Part shown: positions 26,140-34,049 of the stretch, one piece after another
Numbering within the stretch: the stretch's first letter is position 1
Layout: every line of letters begins with the position of its first letter
From: Burkholderia lata
GTDB taxonomy: Bacteria; Pseudomonadota; Gammaproteobacteria; Burkholderiales; Burkholderiaceae
DNA: 64,000 nt
Direction: 5' to 3'
NCBI RefSeq assembly: GCF_902499335.1
Contig: NZ_CABVQK010000005.1
Span: forward strand, 372,001 to 436,000
The notes under the pieces: model-generated
The model's database searches: none
What the model was told of the DNA's origin: nothing
The model's input: only the letters and a program-made list of their open reading frames with translations
Translations under genes and position numbers: made by a program

Positions 26140-27273
26140 CGCGATGCGACTTTAATGGCCGCGAACGCCGCGTGTCAAACCGGGGCTCGATCCGGCGCTG
26201 CCGCGGCATTCACGAGCGCGACCCATGCGGTGCTCCGGGTCGCCTTCAACGCCTTGAAACACTCGCGGCCGCGCCACTTCGTTCCTGTTCGATACACAAA
26301 TTCCCGGACCAGCAAATAAGCCCGCCGAGTTTTCACTGCCAGAATCCGCTTGACACATATCGGTCACACAAAATGCGTCCGCAAGCGGCAACGGAGAAAA
26401 TGGATTTTTTCATACGACCCGATTGACCACCTTGATCCTGACGAACCAGACAAGATCACCAATACACTTTCGCATCATGCTTCCCTCAATATCAACCAAT
26501 CCCACCATTCGATCTTCCGCCTTACCACGCAGATAAATCATTTATCAAATTCAATATCCACCAATACAACCCGGCATCCGATTTTTCAATCCAAAAAATT
26601 CACTGATGCCGAGATGAACAATCGACATCGAGTCGTTGGGGACGGGCGGCTCGCGTCAATCATTCCGAGATTCGTGCCGTCGTTCAACGGTGGCCGGCGA
26701 CGCTCGGCTGAAGATCGGGCCGCATCGACCAGACTCCGTACGCACTGCACACGGGGGGCGTGCAGAAGGATTTCCGCGAACGCCCGGATGGCGGCGCAAC
26801 AAGACTGGCGAGCCTCCCGCGCCTGGGAGCGACCGACGACTACAGGGCTCGCGTCAACGCCCCGATGCTTACAAAGCACTTGAAACAATCAAGCATTTCG
26901 CTGACTCGATTGACATCCGCGCGTCCAATGCCGCCCACCATATCAATTTACCCACCTTATCTTTTCGCAACAGAAAATCCAGCCTCCAAACTTCGCGATC
27001 ACATTGCAATCAATTATTCGCCACCCACTTCATAAAACGTCGCTTAATTTAAAGACATACTTCAGCCATTATTTCAATAATTACATTTCATCGCCGTCAA
27101 TAAATCCGAAGCCAATTTACCAAAAATCACTGGAAATAAATACAGCTTGAAGTCGCATTTCCCGGTGCTACCTTTAATTCCGATGCCCCGCATTTTCCGC
27201 AAAATATGGGGCATCAAGCATTTACTGCAACTTTCGTTGGCGACACAACGATTTTCTATTTTGGAGACCAAAA
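26140..27273. other. AT-rich intergenic region, no convincing gene
   Basis: About 1.1 kb. Two visibly AT-rich stretches (about 26340-26630 and 26880-27270) flank a GC-rich block near 26640-26860. Several overlapping frames exist, but none has a ribosome site, domain-like pattern or consistent codon use. The composition contrasts sharply with the neighbouring catabolic genes, suggesting acquired DNA and an H-NS target. It ends with the leader of the repeat-protein gene. Confidence 0.5.
27182..27215 (+). promoter_or_regulatory. Long hairpin in the leader of the repeat-protein gene
   Basis: Arms GATGCCCCGCATTTT and AAAATATGGGGCATC pair over 15 positions, with one G-U and one mismatch, around a CCGC loop. 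It lies 58 bp before the ATG at 27274 and is not followed by a T-run on either strand, so a leader or stability element is more likely than a terminator. Confidence 0.5.
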
Positions 27274-28239
27274 ATGGCCGCAAATACTTCAACAGCGGAT
27301 GCACAAAATAAGGTCGCAGAAGCGCAAGCAGTTGAATCAAGCCGCGTGGAAGCCACTAGAGTCGAGGCTCAGAAGGTCGAAGCGGTTCGCGCGCAAGTCG
27401 AGCAGGTCGAAGCCGTACTCGCAGAAGCTCAAAAGGTCGAAGCTGCCCGTGTCGAGGCCCACCGGGTCGAAGCCGCGAGCGTGGAAGCAGCAAGAGTTGC
27501 GGAAGCGCACCGCGCATTTGAGCGCATTGAAGCAAACAATCAGATTGGCTCGGCGTTCATTCGCAGCAAGTCGATCGCGGAGGCTGCCCGGTCGGTTGAA
27601 GCGACTCGTTCGGTTGAAGCTGCCCGGTCAGTTGAAGCCGCTCATTCGGTGGAAGCTGCACGCTCGGTCGAAGCCGCACGGACGGTGGAAGCTGCGCGCT
27701 TGGTCGAAGCCGCTCGGACAGTGGAAGCTGCGCGCGGGGTCGAAGCCGCTCGGTCGGTGGAAGCTGCGCGCTTGGTCGAAGCCGCTCGGTCGGTGGAAGC
27801 TGCGCGCGGGGTTGAAGCCACCCGGTCGGTTGAGGCTGCTCGGTCGGTCGAGGCCGCCCGCTCGGTCGAAGCCGCACGGTCGGTCGAGGCCGCTCGGTCA
27901 GTTGAAGCGACTCGGTCGGTTGAAGCCGCACGCGTGGCAGAGGCAACCCGCTCGGTTGAAGCTCACCGCGTCGAAGCGTCTGGCGTTGAAGCCGTTCGGG
28001 TTGAAGCTGCTCGTGTCGAAGCCGCTCGTGTCGAAGCCACCCGTGTCGAAGCCACCCGCGTCGAAGCCACCCGCGTCGAAGCCACCCGTGTCGAAGCCAC
28101 CCGCGTCGAAGCCGCCCGTGTCGAAGCCACCCGCGTCGAAGCCACCCGTGTCGAGGCGGCCCGCGTCGAAGCCAGCCGGGTCGAGGCGGCCCGTGTCGAA
28201 GCCGCCCGTGCCGAAACCTCCGATTCAAAATCTCAGTAA
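27274..28239 (+). CDS. VEAAR-type hexa/pentapeptide repeat protein
   Basis: A 321-residue protein with no signal peptide and no recognised family. Residues 1-105 are irregular, with scattered V-E-A units (RVEATRVEAQKVEAVRAQ). Next come about 21 hexapeptides of consensus R-S-V-E-A-A, with position 2 varying S/T/L/G and position 6 A/T. Then come about 17 pentapeptides of consensus R-V-E-A-(A/T). The tail is AETSDSKSQ. It lacks Cys and Trp and has one Glu and one Arg per unit, so it should be a highly charged helix or solenoid. A GGAG site lies 9 nt before the ATG. A 2OG/Fe(II) oxygenase gene follows 99 bp later and may act on it. The A-x-V-x-x spacing faintly recalls pentapeptide-repeat solenoids, but the hexapeptide half argues against that. 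Confidence 0.8.
   Translation: MAANTSTADAQNKVAEAQAVESSRVEATRVEAQKVEAVRAQVEQVEAVLAEAQKVEAARVEAHRVEAASVEAARVAEAHRAFERIEANNQIGSAFIRSKSIAEAARSVEATRSVEAARSVEAAHSVEAARSVEAARTVEAARLVEAARTVEAARGVEAARSVEAARLVEAARSVEAARGVEATRSVEAARSVEAARSVEAARSVEAARSVEATRSVEAARVAEATRSVEAHRVEASGVEAVRVEAARVEAARVEATRVEATRVEATRVEATRVEATRVEAARVEATRVEATRVEAARVEASRVEAARVEAARAETSDSKSQ
27580..28215 (+). repeat. Coding tandem repeats, 18-bp then 15-bp units
   Basis: Direct in-frame tandem repeats inside the VEAAR gene. The first array (about 27580-27965) has an 18-bp period around CGGTCGGTGGAAGCTGC variants. The second (about 27966-28215) has a 15-bp period around GTCGAAGCCACCCGC. Third positions vary more in the first array than in the second, which looks more recently expanded. 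Confidence 0.85.
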
Positions 28240-28263
28240 TTTTTAAGCTAACGCTTACAGATT

Positions 28264-28300
28264 GCAGATGCGCGCCGGCCGTCATCGACGCGCATTCTGC
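28264..28300 (+). promoter_or_regulatory. Hairpin between repeat-protein and oxygenase genes
   Basis: Arms GCAGATGCGCG and CGCGCATTCTGC pair over 11 bp with one bulge, around a 14-nt loop, in the 99-bp gap between the two genes. There is no T-run. It could protect or process a joint transcript and set different levels for the two proteins. Confidence 0.45.
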
Positions 28301-28338
28301 GATCTGCACATCACCCAAAACAGAAGAGCGATTCCAAT

Positions 28339-28971
28339 ATGACTACCATCGAGAGCAATATCGTCACGCAAGCGGCGCCTGTTCTGATCATTCCGGATGT
28401 CATACCCCATGAAACGCGGCAAAAGCTCATCGACCTCTGGCATACCGGCAGCGAGGAATCGTTCATGATGGTCGAGCAGACCGATGGGAGCCTCAAGCGA
28501 ATGTACGATCGTGAAGTCAAGGCGCGTCTCGACCATTTCATCGGCGAATCGGATCTTCTCGACGAGTTGAAAGTTCACATTACCGAAAAAGTCTGCCCGG
28601 CCATACAAATGGCATTTCGGTTCGATGTGACACGCTTCGAGGAATTTCGAGTGGGGTGCTACGAAGCATCGACAGGCGGCTACTTCAAGCCGCACCGGGA
28701 TGACATATTGGAGGGCGTTTCCCACCGCCTGTTCGCAATCGCGATCAATCTCAACGTGGGCGAATACGAAGGCGGTTGCCTCAGATTTCCCGAATTTTGC
28801 GACGATCTGTATCGCGCGGAAAGCGGCGGCGCCATCGTATTCTCCGGACGCATGCTCCACGAAGTCACCCCGGTCGTATCGGGGCGTCGCTTTTCGCTGG
28901 TGACATTCCTGTACGGCGAAAAGGAATCGCAACAGCGCAAAGCCTTCTATCGCCGCACCATGCTCGAGTGA
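28339..28971 (+). CDS. 2-oxoglutarate/Fe(II)-dependent oxygenase, prolyl-4-hydroxylase-like
   Basis: A 210-residue cytoplasmic oxygenase with the double-stranded beta-helix of the prolyl-4-hydroxylase type. The iron triad is His119 and Asp121 in FKPHRDD and His174 in GRMLHEV. Arg184 in SGRRFSL, ten residues after the distal His, binds 2-oxoglutarate. The connecting strands AIAINLN-x-G-E-Y-E-G-G-C-L-R-F-P and G-G-A-I-V-F-S-G-R are typical. Family members hydroxylate protein side chains or small molecules. The repeat-protein gene 99 bp upstream on the same strand is the obvious candidate substrate, an inference from position. A good in-frame ATG at 28339 follows a hairpin. Confidence 0.88.
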   Translation: MTTIESNIVTQAAPVLIIPDVIPHETRQKLIDLWHTGSEESFMMVEQTDGSLKRMYDREVKARLDHFIGESDLLDELKVHITEKVCPAIQMAFRFDVTRFEEFRVGCYEASTGGYFKPHRDDILEGVSHRLFAIAINLNVGEYEGGCLRFPEFCDDLYRAESGGAIVFSGRMLHEVTPVVSGRRFSLVTFLYGEKESQQRKAFYRRTMLE

Positions 28972-29876
28972 CCTCGATCGGTGCCGTGGTGCCGCGTTTC
29001 CGCAGGTAACGTCGGCACCACCGGAATGGCATCGCGCGTTGTGTCGAATGCCGTGGCGTCATGTCGATCGGCACTGCGGCCCTGATCGCAGGCAGGATGC
29101 CGCGAGCCTCCTCGACAAGGTGACGTTTGCGCCCGGGTTTGCGTCAGTCCATCGGGCGCGACTTGTCGCTTCATCCCCGCCGGGGGCGCGCGGCATGTGC
29201 CGGATCGACCCGCAAAACGCCGGCGTGCGGCACGTCCGAAATCCCGTTCAATGTGGCCCGGCCATCGACCGGGCGCCGTCGATCCTCATCGGCCGTTGGC
29301 AAGAGCAAGAACCCGAGAACCAGCGGGTCATCATGGCTTGATCGAGCTAGCGAGAAGCCGACCGGCCGAACCACACGCCCGGACTTCGGGACAAGACCTG
29401 CGTGGTTCCTCGTCCAGGGTTTCGCCCCTCTCTCGAATGCCGGACCTCGATGGACGCCCATGCGTTGCGCCTGCCATGCCCGCTCCACCATCAACCATCG
29501 AATCAATATTAGTCGCCGATTATTTAAATACCGAAACAATCTAAAAACAAAAACAACAAGACGCAGAATTCAATGAAATCGCATTCAAACAAAAAATTAT
29601 CGAACCCGATTAACGATAAATTAATTCGATTGGAATTCTCAAATCCAACTAAATAGTCTGTGTTGTGCGCCGCAACACCGCGAGCAGAAATCAACGATAT
29701 AACGGAGGCGCAGCACGAATCATTGCATTCGTGCTTTGTCACAATGTTTCCCCTTGCCAGGCCACCGTTGATTTCCAGACACTTGTGAATCAGCAATCCG
29801 GAAAGACAGAGCAGTCTCTCCGGACGTGACCGACGTCGTCAAATCGCATTACTCCATTCATTTTCGAAGGAAAGTC
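28972..29876. other. Intergenic region, no gene recognised
   Basis: About 0.9 kb. 28975-29490 is GC-rich with several overlapping low-quality frames; 29500-29750 is AT-rich. None of the frames has a family pattern or ribosome site. Nothing identifiable as a mobile element or RNA gene was seen. Confidence 0.45.
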
Positions 29877-30149
29877 ATGAAGAAGATCGCAACCGTGCTG
29901 TTTTCAGCACTGATGCTCGCATCCACGTGCGCGTCCGCCCAGGCGCTTTGCAAAGCCGGCAAGATCGACAAGATCGAAACCGACACCACCGGCAACCTGC
30001 TGGTGACCATCAACGACGGCGTCTACTCGTTCGGTGCCAAGGAAGTTTATTCAATTATTTACCAGGCATACTCGGAAAACAGAAATCTTTTTATCTATGG
30101 AAATAATTGCGCGAACGGCTCGCCGGCGACCCGCTTTGCCATTCGCTAA
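29877..30149 (+). CDS. Small secreted protein of unknown function
   Basis: A 90-residue protein with a clear signal peptide, MKKIATVLFSALMLASTCASAQA, cleaved near residue 23. The mature 67 residues contain two cysteines (ALCKAG near the start and GNNCANG near the end) likely forming a disulfide, and strand-rich text (NLLVTINDGVYSFGAKEVYSI). No family is recognised; it could be a small exported enzyme inhibitor or toxin-fold protein. An AAGGA site precedes the ATG. The upstream DNA is AT-rich and the 3' part of the gene is less GC-rich than its neighbours, suggesting acquisition. Confidence 0.7.
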   Translation: MKKIATVLFSALMLASTCASAQALCKAGKIDKIETDTTGNLLVTINDGVYSFGAKEVYSIIYQAYSENRNLFIYGNNCANGSPATRFAIR

Positions 30150-30204
30150 TCAACCCTGAAACGCTCGACGATTATCAATACGTGGAGCCCGGGGCTGGAT
30201 TGAC

Positions 30205-30597
30205 ATGCTGAATCCAGCGCCACCGCGGGCTGCGGTGTCGACACTGCGTAACATGACACCTTCATGCCCGCTGCCCGCCCCCTGTCGCTGCCGTTCAGGT
30301 ACCCATGCTATCGATTTCAATTCGCCGCGCATCGTGTACCAGCACGACAATTGCCTGCTGGTCATCACGTCGCCGCTCGACGGCAAGCCGGCCACGATCG
30401 CCAATGGTGGCACCATCGGGTTTGCGATCGGCAGCATCGAGCAGGTCGAGGCCTTTCACGCCACCGCCCTGGCGCGTGGCGGCAGCACCTGCGAAGATTC
30501 ACCGGACGAACGGAACACGCCGTTCGGCCGGTTTTACCTCGCCTACGTGCGCGATCCGGACGGCAACAAGCTTTGCGCGTTCCACAAACCTGCGTGA
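30205..30597 (+). pseudogene. Truncated VOC (glyoxalase/bleomycin-resistance-like) gene
   Basis: The last 80 residues match the C-terminal half of a VOC domain: LLVITSPLDGKPATIANGG, then VEAFHATALARGGSTCEDSP and YVRDPDGNKLCAFH with its metal-binding Glu/His region partly visible. The usual N-terminal module with the H-x-x-I-x-V-x-D start is missing. The first 35 residues of the frame are Pro/Arg-rich and unlike the family. I read it as a 5'-deleted remnant, though expression from an internal start at 30305 cannot be excluded. Confidence 0.6.
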
Positions 30598-30608
30598 ACA
30601 ACCGGGAT

Positions 30609-30638
30609 TCATGCTGCCAGCGTTGACAGGCAGCATGA
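30609..30638. terminator. Probable bidirectional terminator
   Basis: A perfect 10-bp inverted repeat with arms TCATGCTGCC and GGCAGCATGA around a 10-nt loop lies between the VOC remnant and the convergent ABC operon end. There is no T-run, so strength is uncertain. Confidence 0.45.
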
Positions 30639-30735
30639 TCACCGTGGCATGACGGCCGATCCAGCTGCCGCACGAGCAGCCCCGAACCCGATCCATTCCA
30701 CCGGCCGCACCGCCATGAGCGGCGCGCGCTGCCGG

Positions 30736-31458
30736 CTACATCCCCATGTACGCCCGTCGCACGTCGTCGTTCGCCGCGAGGTCCTGCGCGGGCCCATGCG
30801 CGACCACCAAACCGCCTTCTAGCACGTAGCCGTAGTCCGCGATGCCGAGCGCGATCTCCGCGTTCTGTTCGACCAGCAACACGTCGACGCCGTCGCGGCT
30901 GACTTCGCGCACCACCCGTGCGATGTGGTCGACGACGGCCGGCGCGAGCCCGATCGTCGGCTCGTCCAGCAGCAGCAGCTTCGGTTCGGCCATCAGCGCG
31001 CGCGCCACCGCCACCATCTGCTGCTGGCCGCCGCTCAGCGACCCGGCGGGCTTGTCGAGCTTCGCCGTCAGGTCCGGCAGCAACGACAGGCAGCGCGCCA
31101 GGCTGCGCGCGATGCCCGCGGTGTCGCGCCGGCTGTACGCGCCGAGCTCGAGGTTCTCGCGCACGGTCATCGGGCCGAACAGCCGCCGCCCTTCGGGCAC
31201 CATCGCCAGGCCGTGCCCGACGAGCGCGTTCGGCGGCAGCCCGCCCACCGGGCGGCCGAACAGCCGGACCGCGTCGTGCGCCGCGGGCAGCAACCCGCTC
31301 ACGCATTTCAACAGTGTGGATTTGCCGGCACCGTTCGCGCCGATCAGCGTGACGACCTGCCCGCGCATCACGCGCAGGCTCACGCCATGCAACGCGGGCA
31401 CGACGCCGTACGCCGCTTTCAGGTGGGTCACCTCGAGGGTGGGCGCGTCAGTCGACAT
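30736..31458 (-). CDS. livF: Branched-chain amino acid-type ABC transporter ATPase (LivF-like)
   Basis: A 240-residue nucleotide-binding subunit on the cytoplasmic face. Walker A GANGAGKST (40-48), signature LSGGQQQM, Walker B LLLLDEPTIGL, and the switch His region VLLVEQNAEIAL, all as in LivF. It is the last gene of the five-gene importer operon on the minus strand. Its start overlaps the end of the LivG-like gene by 11 bp, indicating coupling. The transported compound is set by the binding protein 2.6 kb upstream and need not be an amino acid. Confidence 0.93.
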   Translation of the reverse strand: MSTDAPTLEVTHLKAAYGVVPALHGVSLRVMRGQVVTLIGANGAGKSTLLKCVSGLLPAAHDAVRLFGRPVGGLPPNALVGHGLAMVPEGRRLFGPMTVRENLELGAYSRRDTAGIARSLARCLSLLPDLTAKLDKPAGSLSGGQQQMVAVARALMAEPKLLLLDEPTIGLAPAVVDHIARVVREVSRDGVDVLLVEQNAEIALGIADYGYVLEGGLVVAHGPAQDLAANDDVRRAYMGM

Positions 31459-32200
31459 TCACGTTCCCCAGATAGGCGGCCAGCACGTGTGGATCCTCGC
31501 GGATCTCGGCCGGCGTGCCGGTGGCCAGCAACTGGCCGTGATGCAGGACGTAGAGCCGGTCGCAGGTGCGCATCACGGCCTTCATGTTGTGTTCGACGAG
31601 CAGGATCGACGTGTCGAAGCGATCGCGAATCGTGCGGAACGTCTCGAGCACCGCGCCCACCTCGGTCTGGTTCAGGCCCGTCAGCGGTTCGTCGAGGCAC
31701 AGCAGCCGCGGCCGCGGCGCGAACGCGATCGCGATGCTCACCAACCGCTGCAGCCCGTGCGGCAAGTCGCCGGCGGTATCGCCGAGTACCTGCTGCAACC
31801 CCACCAGCTCGGCCGTTTCCCGCACGCGCCGCGCGCGTTCGCGGTGACTCGTGCCGCGCATGCCGCCGATCGCGCCGATCAGGATGTTGTCCTCGACCGT
31901 CATCGTGCGCATCAGGCTGCCGTGCTGGAAGGTCCGCACGAGCCCGTACCGGCTGATCGTCTCGGGAGAGCGGCCGGTCATGTCGTGGCCGCCGATTTCC
32001 AGCCGGCCGCAGCTCGGCGCGAGAAAGCCGCTGAGCAGGTTGAACGTCGTGCTCTTGCCCGCGCCGTTCGGGCCGATCAGCCCGAGAATCTCGCGCTCGC
32101 GGATTTCGAGGCTCAGGTCCGACACGGCCAGCAGCCCGCCGAAGCGTCGTGACAGGCCCTCCGCGCGCAGCCGGACCGACGGCGTGTTCATCGTGGTCAT
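31448..32200 (-). CDS. livG: Branched-chain amino acid-type ABC transporter ATPase (LivG-like)
   Basis: A 250-residue nucleotide-binding subunit. Walker A GPNGAGKS is at 43-50, Walker B is LLCLDEPLTGL, and the H-loop is ILLVEHNMKAVM. The signature reads LPHGLQRL, where most LivG proteins have L-x-Y-G-Q-Q-R; this is a divergent signature but the Gly remains. The C-terminal extension with GTPAEIREDPHVLAAYLG is the LivG tail. The start at 32200 overlaps the LivM stop by four bases (ATGA). Confidence 0.93.
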   Translation of the reverse strand: MTTMNTPSVRLRAEGLSRRFGGLLAVSDLSLEIREREILGLIGPNGAGKSTTFNLLSGFLAPSCGRLEIGGHDMTGRSPETISRYGLVRTFQHGSLMRTMTVEDNILIGAIGGMRGTSHRERARRVRETAELVGLQQVLGDTAGDLPHGLQRLVSIAIAFAPRPRLLCLDEPLTGLNQTEVGAVLETFRTIRDRFDTSILLVEHNMKAVMRTCDRLYVLHHGQLLATGTPAEIREDPHVLAAYLGNVNVD

Positions 32201-33144
32201 CGCACGTCTCCCGTCACTGACGGCAGCGCCGTCTTCACGCGCACGGCGCGGCGGCGCGCCAGCCATCCCGTCACGCCATCGGGCATGAACAGCACGCCGA
32301 ACACGATCGCCGCGCCGTAGAAAATCTGCTCGCCGCCGCCGAAGCGCTGCGCGACGCTCGCGAGCAGCACGAGCAGCACCGCGCCGACCACCGGGCCGAG
32401 CGCGTGCCGCTCGCCGCCGACCTTCAGGTACGCAAGCGCGAACGTCGACAACATGAAGCCGAAGTCGAGCGGGCTGATCACGTTGTTCGAAAACGCCTGC
32501 AGCGCGCCCGCGATGCCGGTGACGAACGACGCGATGCAGAAGCACAGCACCTTCATCGCATGCACCGGAATGCCGACCGAGCGCACGACGTTGTCGTTGT
32601 CCCGAATCGCGACGAACACGCGCCCGACGTGCGAGTGCTCGATCCATGCGAGCAGCAGGATCAGCACGCCGGCCACCGCCACCACGAAGGTCGGGAAACA
32701 GTCGCCGAGCAGCGCCGGCGGAAAGATGCCCACCATCCCCGAGTTGCCGCCCAGCCATTCGGAACGCGTGTACAGGATGCGCAGCGCCTCGGTAAACGCG
32801 AACCCGATCAGCAGGAAGTACGGACCCTTGACGCGCAGCGTCACATAGCCGAACACGGCGCTGACCAGCAGCGCAACGACTCCGCTCGCGAGCAGCGCGA
32901 TCGCGAACGGCAATTGCCACAGCGTCGTCGCGGCGCCGCTCGCATACGCGCCGAGGCCGAAGAACGCGGCGACCGCGAAATTGAGCTCGCCGATCAGCAG
33001 CACGAAGCGCAGGCTGCTCGCCATCATCGCCGCAATCGCGATCCAGATCACGAGGTTCCCCGCGTAGCCGGAACCCGCGGCGACGCTCAGCAATGCGGCC
33101 AGCACGACGGCCGGCAACCCGTAACGAAAGCAACGATCATTCAT
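32197..33144 (-). CDS. livM: Branched-chain amino acid-type ABC permease (LivM-like)
   Basis: A 315-residue inner-membrane permease with about nine to ten hydrophobic segments. The family pattern is visible in NLVIWIAIAAMMASSLRFVL, LNFAVAAFFGLGAYASG, LRVKGPYFLLIGFAFTEALR and the cytoplasmic ATPase-contacting loop VFVAIRDNDNVVRSVGIPV. The C-terminus, FGVLFMPDGVTGWLARR, is typical. It pairs with the LivH-like permease, whose gene overlaps by 8 bp upstream. Confidence 0.93.
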   Translation of the reverse strand: MNDRCFRYGLPAVVLAALLSVAAGSGYAGNLVIWIAIAAMMASSLRFVLLIGELNFAVAAFFGLGAYASGAATTLWQLPFAIALLASGVVALLVSAVFGYVTLRVKGPYFLLIGFAFTEALRILYTRSEWLGGNSGMVGIFPPALLGDCFPTFVVAVAGVLILLLAWIEHSHVGRVFVAIRDNDNVVRSVGIPVHAMKVLCFCIASFVTGIAGALQAFSNNVISPLDFGFMLSTFALAYLKVGGERHALGPVVGAVLLVLLASVAQRFGGGEQIFYGAAIVFGVLFMPDGVTGWLARRRAVRVKTALPSVTGDVR

Positions 33145-34012
33145 GGCCGAGCAGCCCCTTCGGTCGAACCAGCAGCACCGCCATCACGAGGACGAAGATC
33201 GCGAGGCTCGCGACCGACGGATCGAAATAAAAGCCGACGAAACTCTCGACGAACGCGATGAACAGGCTGCCGAGGATCGCGCCGGGCACGCTGCCCATCC
33301 CGCCGATGACGACGGCGATGAAGCCCTTGACCAGATACGCATCGCCGAGCGTCGGCGTGACCGCGGCCACCGGCGCGATCAACGCGCCCGCGACCGCGCC
33401 GATCGCGGTGGCCGCGACGAAGCCGCGAAACGCGATGCGCCGGTACGGAATGCCTTGCAGCATCGCGGCTTCGTGGTCGATCGACACCGCGCGCAATGCC
33501 TTGCCGAAGCGCGTGCCGCCGAGCGCGAGCGTCACCAGCAGCGTGAGCGCCGCGGCCACGCCGCACAGCACGAGGCGCTGCGCGGCGATGCTGACGCCGA
33601 GCACGTCGACGTTGCCGTCGATCAGTGGCGGCACCGGGCGCACGCCGCCGCCGAACAGCTTCATGAAACCGCCCTCGACCATCAGCACGAGCCCGGCCGA
33701 CAGGATGAACGAGCCCGTCATGTCGCGCTCGACGCGCTTGAAGCCGACCTCGTAGACGAGCGCGCCGAATGCCGACGCGGCGATCACGCCGAGCAAGCAC
33801 GCGAACGCGTAGGCGAGCCACACGGGCAGGCCGCCGTTCGCGAACCACGGCACCGTCACCGACACGACCAGCGCCGACAGCGTGAAGAACTGGCCGTGCG
33901 CGAAATTGACGATGCGCAGCACGCCGAAGATCAGCGTCAGCCCGAGCGCGAACAGAATGTAGACCGCGCCGATCTGCAGCGCGGTGAAGATCAACTGGAG
34001 AAGCGTCTGCAT
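33137..34012 (-). CDS. livH: Branched-chain amino acid-type ABC permease (LivH-like)
   Basis: A 291-residue inner-membrane permease. The N-terminal GAVYILFALGLTLIFGVLRIVNFAHGQFF is the LivH hallmark; RFGKALRAVSIDHEAAMLQG is the ATPase-contact loop; the C-terminus has GMGSVPGAILGSLFIA and ends VRPKGLLGHE. Spacing to the binding-protein gene is 37 bp and it overlaps LivM by 8 bp, so all five genes form one operon. Confidence 0.94.
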   Translation of the reverse strand: MQTLLQLIFTALQIGAVYILFALGLTLIFGVLRIVNFAHGQFFTLSALVVSVTVPWFANGGLPVWLAYAFACLLGVIAASAFGALVYEVGFKRVERDMTGSFILSAGLVLMVEGGFMKLFGGGVRPVPPLIDGNVDVLGVSIAAQRLVLCGVAAALTLLVTLALGGTRFGKALRAVSIDHEAAMLQGIPYRRIAFRGFVAATAIGAVAGALIAPVAAVTPTLGDAYLVKGFIAVVIGGMGSVPGAILGSLFIAFVESFVGFYFDPSVASLAIFVLVMAVLLVRPKGLLGHE

Positions 34013-34049
34013 GAATCCGCCCGCATCGAAAGGTTGGGTGCGGCCACGC

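Noticed and set aside
26122..26319. 65-codon frame upstream of the retron
   Set aside because: No ribosome site, no family, and it runs opposite to and overlaps the structured region that better fits the msr-msd RNA.
26350..27052. Several overlapping frames in the AT-rich region
   Set aside because: They change composition sharply midway, lack ribosome sites and have no recognisable pattern; they overlap each other in different frames.
27580..28215. Regular repeats resembling a CRISPR array
   Set aside because: Units of 15-18 bp are contiguous, with no unique spacers, and keep one reading frame; they are coding tandem repeats.
29039..29576. Small frames between the oxygenase and the exported protein
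   Set aside because: Overlapping frames on both strands with Arg/Pro-rich shadow text; no start signals.
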